DNA from: Clostridia bacterium UC5.1-1E11
GTDB lineage: Bacteria; Bacillota; Clostridia; Oscillospirales; Acutalibacteraceae
Length of the DNA: 64,000 nucleotides
Assembly (NCBI GenBank): GCA_001305115.1
Contig: BCAA01000008.1
Coordinates: forward strand, 1-64,000
Reading direction: 5' to 3'
Shown piece after piece: positions 18,798-28,647 of the stretch. The stretch's first letter is position 1; the number at the start of each line of letters is the position of its first letter. Below the pieces are notes generated by a model. It made no database searches. It was given only the letters and a program-made list of their open reading frames with translations, and was not told where the DNA came from. A program made the position numbers and the translations under genes.

Positions 18798-18901
18798 ATT
18801 TTTACCCCTTCCCTAATAAAGCTGCTGGTATTGTAGCACATACAATAAAAAAAGAAAAGAATATGGGAAGTGTCCTTTTGCTCCAAAGGCATTCATCCAA
18901 G

Positions 18902-18920
18902 TTGCGTATCCCATACGCAA
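18902..18920. other. Hairpin in an intergenic spacer
   Basis: TTGCGTAT (18902-18909) and ATACGCAA (18913-18920) form a perfect stem with a 3-nt loop, nested in a longer region (18880-18960) where AAGG/CCTT and CATCC/GGATG segments can also pair. There is no T-tract, so it is not a clear terminator. Function unknown. Confidence 0.4.
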
Positions 18921-18996
18921 TGCCGGAGACATCCCCTTTGGATGGAGATGAATCGATCCGGTTCTCTGTGAAAGAGAGGTTCCTATCACCGGTTTT

Positions 18997-19557
18997 TTAA
19001 GGCTGTTTACCAATCCAATCATTTGCCGTTTTGTAATCGATGATTTGGTAAGCAACTACTTGCCATAAACCGGTTGTTTCTTTATAATCCTGCTTTTCCA
19101 TGAGAACCAATAATTTGTCCGTTGGAGGATTGCATTCCACGATGACACTTGCAGAATCGTTCTCCTGGTGCAGAACTACATAGTCAAAACCATGGTCTTT
19201 TTTTACGGTTACGCCGTCTACCAGTTGTTCCCGATTGAATTTTTCTAAGAAGGTGAACAGGGTATCTTCCAGATCAAACGAACCGGTTCTGTGCCCTTCA
19301 TCGATCTCAGACAATTCATGCTCTGTATAGGCTGGAAAAAGGAATGAGGTGAGGGCTTGCCGGAACTCTGCGCTTACCGCAAAAGCTGTTCCGAAAGAAA
19401 ATAGGGCCATGAGGACGACTGCTGCAATACAGGCGGCAATTTTATGAAATTTCCACCAGCGAACCCGAAACGGCTTCGGCTTATGTTCCACGAGGGCTTC
19501 CACGATATATGGGCTGTCAAGCTGGCTCATGGCCTCAGAAAACAGTTTTGCATTCAT
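18997..19557 (-). CDS. Putative membrane-bound anti-sigma factor
   Basis: 186 residues. A cytoplasmic N-terminal part of about 38 residues is followed by one transmembrane helix (CIAAVVLMALFSFGTAFAVSA, about residues 38-58) and an extracytoplasmic domain that resembles the DUF4179/DUF4367 type found with clostridial ECF sigma factors. Its start overlaps the sigma-factor stop by ATGA. By position and topology it should hold the sigma factor at the membrane until a signal arrives. The signal is unknown and no zinc-binding HxxxCxxC motif is seen. Confidence 0.72.
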   Translation of the reverse strand: MNAKLFSEAMSQLDSPYIVEALVEHKPKPFRVRWWKFHKIAACIAAVVLMALFSFGTAFAVSAEFRQALTSFLFPAYTEHELSEIDEGHRTGSFDLEDTLFTFLEKFNREQLVDGVTVKKDHGFDYVVLHQENDSASVIVECNPPTDKLLVLMEKQDYKETTGLWQVVAYQIIDYKTANDWIGKQP

Positions 19558-20114
19558 ATAAAGACCTCCCTTTCCGTCAAGTATTGTTTCAGCTTCTGCC
19601 GGATGCGGGTAAGCCGAACGGATACATTTTTTTCGGTGAGTCCCATATGTCTGGCAATCTCTTTATAGCTGTCAGAAAACCAATAGCGCCGTAAAAAGAT
19701 GATGCGGTTTTCGGCCGTTAGGGTATCTAAAAAATGTTCGAGGATACGCGCCAGTTCCTTTGCCTCCATTTTGGTCTCCACTGTGCTTGGATCGGATAAA
19801 CATTCTTCTATTTCCTGCATAGCGGTTGTGTAAAGGCTGTTTCGTTTCGCGGCTCCTCGTTTATAATACATTTTCAGAGAAATGTTTCGAACGATTTTAC
19901 AAAGATAGGTCAGCAGCGGATGAGGTTTTGCTGGTGGAATGGCGTTCCATGCTCCCAAGTAAGCATCGTTGACGCACTCTTCCGTATCCTGCCGGTTATT
20001 TAAAATGTTGTAGGAAAGCTTGCGGAACACGCTTCCGTATTTTATATCCAGCTCCTGTATGGCCTGTTCGGAACGCTCAAAAAACAACGCAATAATTTTT
20101 TCATCTTCGATCAA
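19554..20114 (-). CDS. ECF-type RNA polymerase sigma factor
   Basis: 186 residues with a region 2 (DTEECVNDAYLGAWNAIPP, then LLTYLCKIVRNISLKMY) and a region 4 helix-turn-helix (ENRIIFLRRYWFSDSYKEIA, then LTEKNVSVRLTRIRQKLKQ). This is the usual ECF sigma length. Start is TTG 20114, eight bases after GGGAGG; no ATG fits. Transcribed with its probable anti-sigma partner. The targets are unknown and no autoregulatory promoter could be confirmed. Confidence 0.9.
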   Translation of the reverse strand: MIEDEKIIALFFERSEQAIQELDIKYGSVFRKLSYNILNNRQDTEECVNDAYLGAWNAIPPAKPHPLLTYLCKIVRNISLKMYYKRGAAKRNSLYTTAMQEIEECLSDPSTVETKMEAKELARILEHFLDTLTAENRIIFLRRYWFSDSYKEIARHMGLTEKNVSVRLTRIRQKLKQYLTEREVFI

Positions 20115-20213
20115 TCGTACCGCCTCCCTTCCGGTTTCATCGATATACTACGGTTTTTGAAGCGAAAACTACAGGGAACAAAAGTTTTTTGTCCATTGCG
20201 CCCATAGACGCAT

Positions 20214-20261
20214 AAAAAAGCAGCGCTCCTATACTCCCATGGGAAATGAGGAAACGCTGCT
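20214..20261 (-). terminator. Minus-strand terminator ahead of the sigma gene
   Basis: On the minus strand AAGCAGCG and CGCTGCTT pair across about 30 nt and are followed by TTTTTTATG (plus-strand 20214-20219 AAAAAA). It would end transcription coming from rlmI, about 325 bp upstream on that strand, and so separates it from the sigma operon. Confidence 0.65.
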
Positions 20262-20586
20262 TGTACGGAAATATGCTGCTTGGATGCATTTTGCTGCCTT
20301 AAAAAGCTGGCGAGAGTTGTGCGGCCCATAGGATTTTAAGGCAGATTCAAAGCCCGGTGGTCTTGTAGTGGATTCCATCAGCCATTCTTAAAAGATGCCC
20401 GTGAACCAAGTGCAGGACAGGGGAAGCCGTAGATCTTGAAAAATGGATAGAAGCTGGGAAGAACACCAGGGAAAAAGATTGCGCCCACCCATCGGCTGAG
20501 GTCAAAGCCGGTTTGAGAGAAGGTCGTCCAGAGAATGTTTCAATGGCCTCCTTTGGATTGCCGGCCAAAGGGAATCATAAAATACA
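20262..20586. other. Gene-free stretch between rlmI and the sigma operon
   Basis: About 325 bp without a credible frame on either strand. Short open frames here have no recognisable motif or ribosome site. It would be the 3' trailer of rlmI, up to the terminator at 20214-20261. Confidence 0.4.
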
Positions 20587-21813
20587 TCACACAATTTGGA
20601 ACAGATAGAATTTTAAATAGTCCGTTTCCGGGACGTTCCAAAGAATTGGATGGTCGGGCGATTGCTGGCGGGCCTCGATTTGCCGCAGGGAACGCCCGCG
20701 TCAAAGGCCGCGCTGCGGAGCATGTCCCGGAAAAGTGCATCTGTCATGAAGTGTGAGCAGGAACAGGTTGCGAGATACCCCCCTCGGGGAAGGAGCTTCA
20801 TTGCACGTAGGTTGATTTCTTTGTAGCCACGCATCGCATGCTCTACCGTTTGACGCGATTTTGTAAATGCAGGTGGATCTAGAATGACAAAATCGTAGTC
20901 GCTTTTAGCGCCGCAGGGCAGGGAAGGAAGCAGGTCAAACACATTGGCCGCCTCGAAGTCCATCACATCTAAAAGTCCATTCCGGCGGGCATTTTCACGG
21001 GCCATCTCCACAGCTGTTTCCGATATATCGACGGAATGGACGTGGACTGCGCCGCCCATAGCGGCGTTTAATCCAAAGGAGCCGGTATGCGTAAAGCAAT
21101 CCAGCACACGCTTGCCGCGGCTCAGTCTAGCGACCGCTTGCCGGTTGTATTTCTGGTCCAAAAGAAACCTGTTTTTGCCCGTTTTCGAAGTCGACCAAAT
21201 AACGAATCCCGTTTTCAACAATTTCTGTTTGCGTGCTCTCCGGAGTGGCCAGATTCTCCAGCGGAAAGAACCCCTTATTTTGCTGCATCCCTTCTCTTTC
21301 ACGAATGGAGACGTCGTTGCGTTCATAGATGCCGCGAATTACCTGTCCATCCTCGCGCAAGATACGGGCAAGCATGGGAAACAGTAGGGATTTGCGCTGT
21401 TCAATACCGAGGCTGAGCGTTTGCGCGACGAGAATGTCTCCAAAACGATCCACGGTCAGCCCGGGGAAAGAATCTGCTTCTCCAAAAATAACGCGACAAC
21501 AAGAGAGATCATCGCCCATGACCGTTTTTCGGTATTCCCAGGCGTAACGCAGGCGGCGTTCCCAAAAGGCCTCATCAAAATGATCGTTTGCATTGGTTGA
21601 GAGCAGGCGGATGCGAATTTTAGAATGACTGTTGAAAAAACCAGTCCCCAAATAACGCCCGCGCGGGCTAACAATGTCCACAAGTGCACCGTCGTTGCAG
21701 CCGGCTTCGCCTTCGACCAGCTCGGTATGATAAATCCACGGATGGCCGGATTTGATACTGTTTTCCGCTTTGCGGGTAACTGCAACCCGCGGATATGTAC
21801 GTTCTTGTTTCAT
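20587..21813 (-). CDS. RlmI-type 23S rRNA cytosine-C5 methyltransferase (frameshifts)
   Basis: Class I SAM-dependent methyltransferase of the RlmI/RlmL family that modifies a cytosine in 23S rRNA. An N-terminal PUA-like domain (PRVAVTRKAENSIKSGHPWI) is followed by a linker, then VLDCFTHTGSFGLNAAMGG (SAM-binding), DFVILDPPAFTKS, and the catalytic Cys loop ATCSCSHF. Restoring one A and one T near 21170-21185 gives ENGQKTGFFLDQKYNR. One further base near 20700 restores the C-terminus SPDHPILWNVPETDYLK and a stop at 20587. About 409 residues when repaired. GGAG precedes ATG 21813. A second, related methyltransferase is at 39.4 kb. Confidence 0.88.
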
Positions 21814-22004
21814 AACCTACTCCATTTCGATGTTGTTCCATTCTATGCTTTTATGAGTTTTAGAACCCCTTTAAAAGTATCACGATAAACATTATAGCAT
21901 AAATCCCAGAAAAGGAGGAGTTTCCCCCGGCCTTTTCTCATAAAAGTACTTTACAGCGGGCACAGGGGTAGAATATTTTTCTGTTCTGCGCTATAATAAC
22001 GTAA

Positions 22005-22126
22005 ACACACTTATTGTGTATGTAGTTTGAGGTCTGCGGGCAGGCTGTGGGGGAGAAAAACAATGCCCCGAGCGAGAGCTCTTGTGAGATACAAGGAAAG
22101 AGGTTTCGCCAGCTGCCCGTTTTTAT
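22005..22126 (+). ncRNA. Candidate structured RNA or attenuator ahead of the DEAD-box helicase gene
   Basis: A multibranched fold can be drawn. The closing stem is CGGGCAG (22037-22043) with CTGCCCG (22113-22119), and inside it are a GGGG/CCCC hairpin, a GAGC-GAGA-GCTC hairpin with a GNRA-like loop, and CTTGT/ACAAG. The closing stem is followed directly by TTTTTAT, so the whole is terminator-like. TATAAT at 21992-21997 could start it near 22005, making an RNA of about 120 nt or a regulated leader of the helicase (ATG at 22329). I match no known riboswitch or RNA family. Upstream, 21814-21990 shows nothing clear. Confidence 0.45.
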
Positions 22127-22328
22127 AGGGGAATGCGATGGTTTGCGCGAAAAGATCGTTTTGTCCAACGGCTGTGTACGCAACCGACATTGAAACGCAG
22201 TATATATCAAATGAATTTTGCGAGAGGGAATGTTGTCTCCGGGTACTTCTTTTGAAAGGATTGCCTGTATAAAGCAAACGGACGTGTATCGCACTCCCCT
22301 GAAAAATATATTTTGTAAAGGAATAGGT

Positions 22329-23975
22329 ATGACATTTCAACAATTGGGGATTATTCCATCCATCTTGAACGCCTTAAAGAAGGAGGCTTATGTAAATCCA
22401 ACTCCCATACAGGAACAAGCGGTTCCTCCTGTTTTAAAAAAGAAGGATCTTTTGGGATGCGCCCAGACGGGCACGGGAAAGACGGCTGCTTTCGCTGTGC
22501 CGATCCTTCAGCTTCTTGCCGAACAGGGAAGTGTCTCTCCAAAGAAGATTCGCGCCCTTGTTTTAACCCCGACGAGGGAATTGGCCCTTCAGATTCAGGA
22601 GAGTTTTGTGGCATATAGCCGGTTTCTTCCTTTAAAAACCTGTGTGATTTTCGGCGGAGTACCACAGAATCCACAAGTGCAACAGCTTAAAAAAGGGATT
22701 GACATTTTAGTAGCAACCCCGGGACGTCTCAATGACCTGATCGCGCAGGGATTCATCAAGCTACAGGATGTACAGATCTTTGTGCTGGATGAAGCGGATC
22801 GTATGCTGGATATGGGATTTATCCACGATGTCAAAAAGGTCATTGAAAAGTTGCCGAAAAAGCGGCAAACTTTATTGTTCTCCGCCACGATGCCGAAGGA
22901 AATTGAGGAACTGGCAGATACAATTCTGCGCAATCCGGTCAAGGTTACCGTCACGCCGCCGGCGACTACGGTGGAGGCAATTGAACAGAGCGTCTATTTT
23001 GTCGATAAAGAGAACAAGCGGCGCTTGTTAATCCATCTCCTACAAAGTTCGGAAATTGAATCGGCTTTGGTATTTACGCGCACCAAGCACGGCGCGGACC
23101 GTGTTGTACGCGAACTGACCAAGGCGAAGATACGGGCAGCCGCCATCCATGGGGACAAATCGCAAAATGCGCGGCAAAAGGCCCTCGGCGATTTCAAACA
23201 GCATAGAACCCGCGTGCTGGTTGCAACCGATATTGCTGCACGGGGTATCGATATTGAAGAGCTTTCCCACGTCATCAATTACGACATTCCCGAAGTGCCG
23301 GAAACTTATGTACATCGCATCGGGCGGACCGGCCGGGCTGGGATGTCTGGGATTGCCATCTCTTTCTGCGATATCAATGAGAAGGCTGATTTTGACCGGA
23401 TTGAAAAGTTGATCGGAAAAAAGGTGACCGAAGTGCCGGAACACCCCTATCCGATGCAGATCACTACACCGACACCGAAGTCGGAGTTGCGCCGGAACCG
23501 TGGGCAGCGTCCTGTCAGGCAGCAGCCCCAGCCACAGAAAAGGAAGAGACGGCGCAGAGACAGGAATCCAAATCCAAGAAATCACCGCAACGGGCTACGC
23601 AAAAGACGGCTTTGACGCCTCCGGCCCCAAAGGTGCAACAAAAGACACAGCCCCAAATGCAAACACAGCGAAAGCCCAACTCCATTTTCCCAAAGCCAGC
23701 TGGTGGAAAACGGGGCGGAGGCCCTTACAGAGTTTCCGTCCTTGCAGGATGTCTTACCCAAGCAACGCCCAACGCTATTGAGCAAGACCGAGGGAGGCAA
23801 AAAGCCGCGCCAATACCGCGAACCGGTTCCCGGTGGACGTGGAATGCAGACGCGGCCTTCTGCAAAGAAGCGTGACAAAACGCCTTCGACCATCCTCCAA
23901 CGGACAGAGCCTGTGCGCAAGCGCCCGGTGGATCAGCCGTTGGGACAAACGCGCTTCGGCGGTAGACGGGGCTGA
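22329..23975 (+). CDS. DEAD-box ATP-dependent RNA helicase, RhlE/CshA-like (frameshifts in tail)
   Basis: RNA helicase acting in ribosome assembly or RNA turnover. The core has the Q motif ([20 protein letters not shown]), motif [19 protein letters not shown] ([13 protein letters not shown]), SAT, and the C-terminal RecA domain with [11 protein letters not shown] and [10 protein letters not shown], all in one frame to about 23480. Beyond that the long basic Gln/Lys/Pro tail passes through three frames: breaks near 23485-23515 and near 23705-23712 join it to [11 protein letters not shown] and a final GGRRG stop at 23975. ATG 22329 follows AAAGGAATAGG. It has a 5' leader of about 320 nt with a terminator-like fold, so attenuation is possible. 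Confidence 0.9.
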
Positions 23976-23981
23976 CCGGCG

Positions 23982-24893
23982 ATGGCGATCAATAAGTTTG
24001 TAATGGCGGCTTTGAAGGCGCTCTCTTACCCGGATATTGACATCAAACGCAATTATAAATGGGGGCGTCAAGTGACAAATGTAACCCATTATCACTATTT
24101 GAAGCCATTCTATAAAACCTGGGATCACAAGGTCCCCTGTGGAGATCACGACGTACCAGTGCGGATTTTCTCTCCCCCTGGAGAGGGACATCACTCACTT
24201 TTGCTTTTTTTCCACGGCGGTGGTTGGGTACTGGGGAATATCGATTCTTATGACAAGGTGTGTGCCAATATGGCCCGCCTGACCAACCGTCTGGTGGTTT
24301 CGGTGGATTACCGTTTGGCGCCGGAACACAAATTTCCTGCTGCACCTGAAGATTGTTATGCCGTGACGAGGGAAATCTATCTGAATACAGGACTATTGGA
24401 AACCTCTGCGGAGGATATTACCCTGATCGGGGACAGCGCAGGAGCCAACCTTGCGGCGGTTGTCTCGTTGATGGCGCGCGACCGGGGCGAGTTCCTGCCA
24501 AAGAAGCAGATCCTGATTTATCCTGCAACATATAATGATCATACGGAGCGTTCGTTCTTTGACTCTGTTCGGGAGAATGGAACGGATTATCTGTTGACCT
24601 CGAAGCGGATCTGCGATTATATGGATTTGTATATGAGCTGCCCGGAGGATCTACGCAATCCGTATTTTGCGCCTTTGTTGGCGAAAAGCCTGGCGGACCA
24701 GCCGGATACGCTGGTTATCACAGCGGAATACGATCCGCTGCGCGATGAGGGAGAGGAGTATGCACGTAAACTGGAAAAATTCGGCAACCGTGTGGAATTG
24801 CACCGCATTGCAGACGGCCTACACGGATTCTTTTCTTTGCCGCCGAGCTTTCCACAGGTCAAGGAGTGCTATGAAATCATCAACCGTTTTTGA
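23982..24893 (+). CDS. Alpha/beta-hydrolase, hormone-sensitive-lipase family esterase
   Basis: 303 residues. The oxyanion-hole motif FFHGGGWVLGN (about residues 75-85), the nucleophile elbow GDSAGANLAA (about 150-159), a late Asp (EYDPLRDEG) and a His (ADGLHGFF) complete the Ser-Asp-His triad of the HSL group. Substrates are probably short or medium acyl esters. ATG lies six bases after the helicase stop. It forms a tight three-gene unit with the acyltransferase and the zinc-ribbon membrane protein that follow. Confidence 0.88.
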   Translation: MAINKFVMAALKALSYPDIDIKRNYKWGRQVTNVTHYHYLKPFYKTWDHKVPCGDHDVPVRIFSPPGEGHHSLLLFFHGGGWVLGNIDSYDKVCANMARLTNRLVVSVDYRLAPEHKFPAAPEDCYAVTREIYLNTGLLETSAEDITLIGDSAGANLAAVVSLMARDRGEFLPKKQILIYPATYNDHTERSFFDSVRENGTDYLLTSKRICDYMDLYMSCPEDLRNPYFAPLLAKSLADQPDTLVITAEYDPLRDEGEEYARKLEKFGNRVELHRIADGLHGFFSLPPSFPQVKECYEIINRF

Positions 24894-24909
24894 GTGAGGT
24901 GCCGCAAGC

Positions 24910-26196
24910 GTGAAAGCAAAGAAATCTGCGGATTGGAGGCGGCTGGACAATGCGGCGAAGATTTTCCCGTGTACCAGCAACAAAGCGGATACCAAGGTGT
25001 TTCGCTTTTCCTGTGAGTTGACCGAACCCGTGGACCCGCCCACTTTACAATTGGCGTTGGAGCGCGCATTAGAGGTTTTTCCCGGTTACCGGTGTACATT
25101 GCGCCGGGGGATGTTCTGGTATTACCTGGAAGACAGTCCAGAACAGCCCGTTGTTCGCGAAGAATACCGGCCCCCGTGCAGTGCGTTGTATGAGAAGGGA
25201 AGCCGGGGCCTGCTCTTTGAAGTGACCTATTACCGCTGCCGGATCAATCTGGAAGTTTACCATGCATTGACGGATGGGACGGGCGCCGTTCAATTTTTGC
25301 GTGTGTTGGTATACCATTATCTGACTGTACGGCATGCGGACCGCTTTGCCGGCGGATTGCCTGCGATTGATTACGATGCGTCGGCCACCGAAAAAATGGA
25401 CGACAGTTTCCGCAAATACTACACCCATACGCGCAAGCAGCACGAAGATTCCCCGAATGCATATAGGCTCCGGGGGCCCTGCCTGCCGGAGAATCGTATT
25501 GCCGTGATCGAGGGCGTGATGCCGGTAAAAGCTGTCCTGAAGGAAGCGCATGCCTACGGAGCGACTTTGACGGAATTTTGTGCAGCGATTCTGATGTGTT
25601 CCATCGAAAAAGAGATGGCGATGCGCCACAAAAAACGTCCGGTTGTTTTGGCGGTGCCGGTCAATTTGCGCAGTTATTTTCCCTCCGGAAGCGCCCGCAA
25701 TTTTTTCAGCGTCATTCAAGCCCGCTATCATTTTCGAAAACAGTCAAACCGGTTGGAGGATGTGATTGCAAGTTTGCACGAGACCTTTGAAACCGAGCTG
25801 ACGCAGGAGAAGATGGAGGGGCGGCTGAACCAGTTTGTTCAATATGATTTTAACCCGGTGGCGCGCGTTGCACCTTTGGTTGTAAAAGATCTCACCATGC
25901 GGATCGGTTATGACCTTGCTGCGCGCAAGGAGACCGCAGCGATTTCCAATGTGGGAAAGATTGTGATGCCGCCGGAATTGGCGCAGTATATCCGCCTGTT
26001 CGATGTGTTTGTCAGTACGAGCCGCCTGCAGGTGTGTATGTGTTCGTTTGGCGACCTCTTGACCGCGAGTTTTACGGCGCCATTTGTCAGCACGGACATC
26101 CAGAAAAATTTCTTCCGTTTCCTCACTGGCATGGGCGTTCCCGTGGAAATTACGGCAAATGTACCATTTGAGACAGAGGAGGGGGGAACCAAATGA
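24910..26196 (+). CDS. HXXXD-type (alcohol acetyltransferase-like) acyltransferase
   Basis: 428 residues from GTG 24910. The motif HALTDGTG (about residue 118) matches the catalytic HxxxDG of the condensation-domain/AATase/WS-DGAT superfamily, and a late structural motif corresponding to DFGWG is not obvious. Members join an acyl-CoA or acyl carrier to an alcohol or amine. The partner hydrolase and the membrane protein that overlaps by ATGA suggest a small ester- or lipid-modifying pathway. The substrate is unknown. Confidence 0.7.
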   Translation: MKAKKSADWRRLDNAAKIFPCTSNKADTKVFRFSCELTEPVDPPTLQLALERALEVFPGYRCTLRRGMFWYYLEDSPEQPVVREEYRPPCSALYEKGSRGLLFEVTYYRCRINLEVYHALTDGTGAVQFLRVLVYHYLTVRHADRFAGGLPAIDYDASATEKMDDSFRKYYTHTRKQHEDSPNAYRLRGPCLPENRIAVIEGVMPVKAVLKEAHAYGATLTEFCAAILMCSIEKEMAMRHKKRPVVLAVPVNLRSYFPSGSARNFFSVIQARYHFRKQSNRLEDVIASLHETFETELTQEKMEGRLNQFVQYDFNPVARVAPLVVKDLTMRIGYDLAARKETAAISNVGKIVMPPELAQYIRLFDVFVSTSRLQVCMCSFGDLLTASFTAPFVSTDIQKNFFRFLTGMGVPVEITANVPFETEEGGTK

Positions 26197-26864
26197 AATA
26201 CTGTGCCAAGTGTAAAACGACTGTGACGGGCAATGGGACCCGTTGCCCACTGTGTCAGGGGATGCTCCAGGAAACTGGGACGGAGGATACAAGAGGGGAC
26301 GTATTTCCGAGGATTCCCGATACATTGCATAAACACAGCCTGTTTTTTCGCATCTTGATCTTGGTATCCGTGGTTGCCGCTGTAACCTGCGTGGTAATTA
26401 ACTTGATTCTTCCACAGCACGGTTGGTGGTCCCTGTTTGTTTTGGCTGGGCTGGCCTGCGCATGGATCAGCCTTACCGTTGCCTTTCATTACCGGAGAAA
26501 CGTCCCAAAGAGTATCTTGTATCAGGTGGTTGTGGTCTGTGTATTGACTGTCCTTTGGGACTATTCAACCGGTTGGCACGGTTGGTCGATCGACTATGTC
26601 ATTCCCATCACATGTGTGGTGGCCATGCTGGTATTGGCGATCACGGCACGGGTGTTTAAGCTCAATTTAGGCAGTTTTATTGTGTATTTTACCATCGCTG
26701 CTTTGTTTGCAATTGTCCCGGTGGTGTTCTATGTGCGCGGGATGCTTCAGGTTGTATATCCTTCTTTGATTTGTGTGGCGGGCAGTGTCATTTCCTTGGC
26801 GGCACTGATTCTTTTTGAGGGAGACAATATGCGAAAAGAGTTAAAACGCAGGCTGCATTTGTGA
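26193..26864 (+). CDS. Zinc-ribbon membrane protein (DUF6320-like)
   Basis: 223 residues. The N-terminus is a zinc ribbon with two CxxC pairs (YCAKCKT and CPLCQG, residues 3-25). It is followed by six hydrophobic helices from about residue 47 to 210, including FFRILILVSVVAAVTCVVINL, and a short basic tail. I assign it to the DUF6320 type from the ribbon plus membrane layout and from the neighbouring acyltransferase; the family number should be checked. It may anchor or regulate the acyltransferase at the membrane. Confidence 0.68.
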   Translation: MKYCAKCKTTVTGNGTRCPLCQGMLQETGTEDTRGDVFPRIPDTLHKHSLFFRILILVSVVAAVTCVVINLILPQHGWWSLFVLAGLACAWISLTVAFHYRRNVPKSILYQVVVVCVLTVLWDYSTGWHGWSIDYVIPITCVVAMLVLAITARVFKLNLGSFIVYFTIAALFAIVPVVFYVRGMLQVVYPSLICVAGSVISLAALILFEGDNMRKELKRRLHL

Positions 26865-26946
26865 TTCCCGGAATAGCGAATGAAAGTCGTTTTCAAAAGG
26901 ATGCCAATATAAAAATGCATATTATGCACAAATCCTAGAAAGCTAA

Positions 26947-26978
26947 AGCCGCGGCCTGTTTGCCGCGGCTGATTTATT
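26947..26978 (+). terminator. Terminator after the esterase-acyltransferase unit
   Basis: AGCCGCGGC (26947-26955) pairs perfectly with GCCGCGGCT (26962-26970) across six bases, followed by GATTTATT. The T-tract is weak but the stem is strong. Confidence 0.6.
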
Positions 26979-27066
26979 CACAAGTTCTTATGCAGAGAAA
27001 AAGTCTTTATTGCAACGATCCTTGGAACATGATACGATTGATCGAACAGAAGAAGGTGGGAAAGAT

Positions 27067-28647
27067 ATGGATACAACCATTTATTATAACGGGACATTTT
27101 GACAATGGAGGAGCCGCTTTATGCGGAGGCCGTGTTGGTCGAAGATGGGGTAATTCGCAAGGTGGGCGGCCGGGAGGAAATTCTGTCGGGCAAGGGTGCG
27201 AACACAGAGCTGGTGGATTTACACGGGGCCGTTTTGTTGCCTGCCTTTCTTGATCCGCACAGCCATATCACCGCGCTTGCACAGACGCTGGGCCTGGTCC
27301 ACTTAAACGGATGCAAAAGTTTTCAGGAAATCGTCCAGAGGCTGGATGCTTTTGTGGAACGGACAAAACCAGCGCCGGGCCAGTGGGTGACCGCATTCGG
27401 TTACGATCACAACGATTTAAAAGAGAACCGGCATCCGGACAAAAGCCTCTTGGACAAATATCCATTTCCCGTGGTGGTGACGCATGCATCCGGGCATATG
27501 GGCGTGATGAACCGCGCAGGTTTACAAGCGTTGGGAATTACATCCGAGACCCCCGATCCAGAGGGCGGCGTTATCGGCCGGGAGTCGGATTATGGGGAGC
27601 CAAACGGATATTTGGAGGAGACAGCTTTCACCGGATATACAGCGAAAATCCCGCAACCATCCTTGGAAATTCGCATGCATCAAATGGAACAGGCGCAGGA
27701 TATTTATCTAAAAATGGGATTGCGACGGCACAGGATGGCTTTACGAAAGAAGCAGAGTGGAAGCTCTTGCATTGCCTGGCAGAGCAAAATCGTTTGAAGT
27801 TGGATGTGGTGGCGTATCCAGACTTACCGGACAACCGGAAGATTGTTTCACAATACCCATCGTATTGTAGGAACTATCAGAACCACCTGAAAATTGGCGG
27901 TTATAAAGTGTTTTTAGACGGCTCTCCACAAGGGCGAACCGCATGGATGAGTCAACCATATGAAGATGCGCCGGACGGCTACTGCGGTTATCCGGTCCAT
28001 TCGGATGCCGAAGTGTGCTCGTTCATGCGGCAGGCATTACAAGATCATATGCAGATTTTAGCCCATTGCAACGGTGATGCAGCAGCACAGCAGATGATCG
28101 ACGCATATGAAAGAGAAATGACCGGCGAGGACATACGGCCCGTGATGATTCATGCCCAGCTGGTACGTCCCGATCAGCTGGCTCGGATGGGGAGGCTCGG
28201 CATGATCGCTTCCTTCTTTGTAGCGCATACGTATTATTGGGGAGACGTGCATGTGAAAAATTTTGGCGAAGCGCGCGGAACAGCGATCAGCCCTGTACGT
28301 TCGGCGATCGACAACGGTGTTGTGTATACGTTCCATCAGGACACCCCGGTTATACAGCCAAATATGTTGGAGACCCTTTGGTGTGCGGCCAACCGCGTGA
28401 GCAAGAATGGCTATATCCTGGGGGAAGGGCAGAAGGTTACGGTGCTGGAGGCCCTAAAGGGAGTGACCCTTTATGCGGCGTATCAATACTTTGAGGAACA
28501 TGAAAAGGGGTCTATTCGCCCGGGAAAACGAGCGGATATGGTAATTCTGGATCGGGACCCCTACAAGTAGACCCGCAGGAACTTAGAAACTTGCGCGTAT
28601 TGGCAACGATTAAGGATGGGAAAACCTTATATGAGGTGAAGCGATGA
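27067..28647 (+). CDS. YtcJ-like amidohydrolase (three apparent frameshifts)
   Basis: Metal-dependent hydrolase of the amidohydrolase superfamily, about 527 residues when repaired. ATG 27067 follows GAAGGTGGGAAAG and reads MDTTIYYNGTF. One T added near 27097-27100 joins LTMEEPLYAEAV. One base added in the A5 run near 27711-27715 joins KNGIATAQDGFTKEAE. One near 28570 extends past an early TAG to KDGKTLYEVKR and a stop at 28647. Metal ligands are seen in DPHSHI (about residue 70) and later His residues in ILAHCNGD and MIHAQLV. The stop overlaps mutY by ATGA. The substrate is unknown for this group. Confidence 0.82.
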
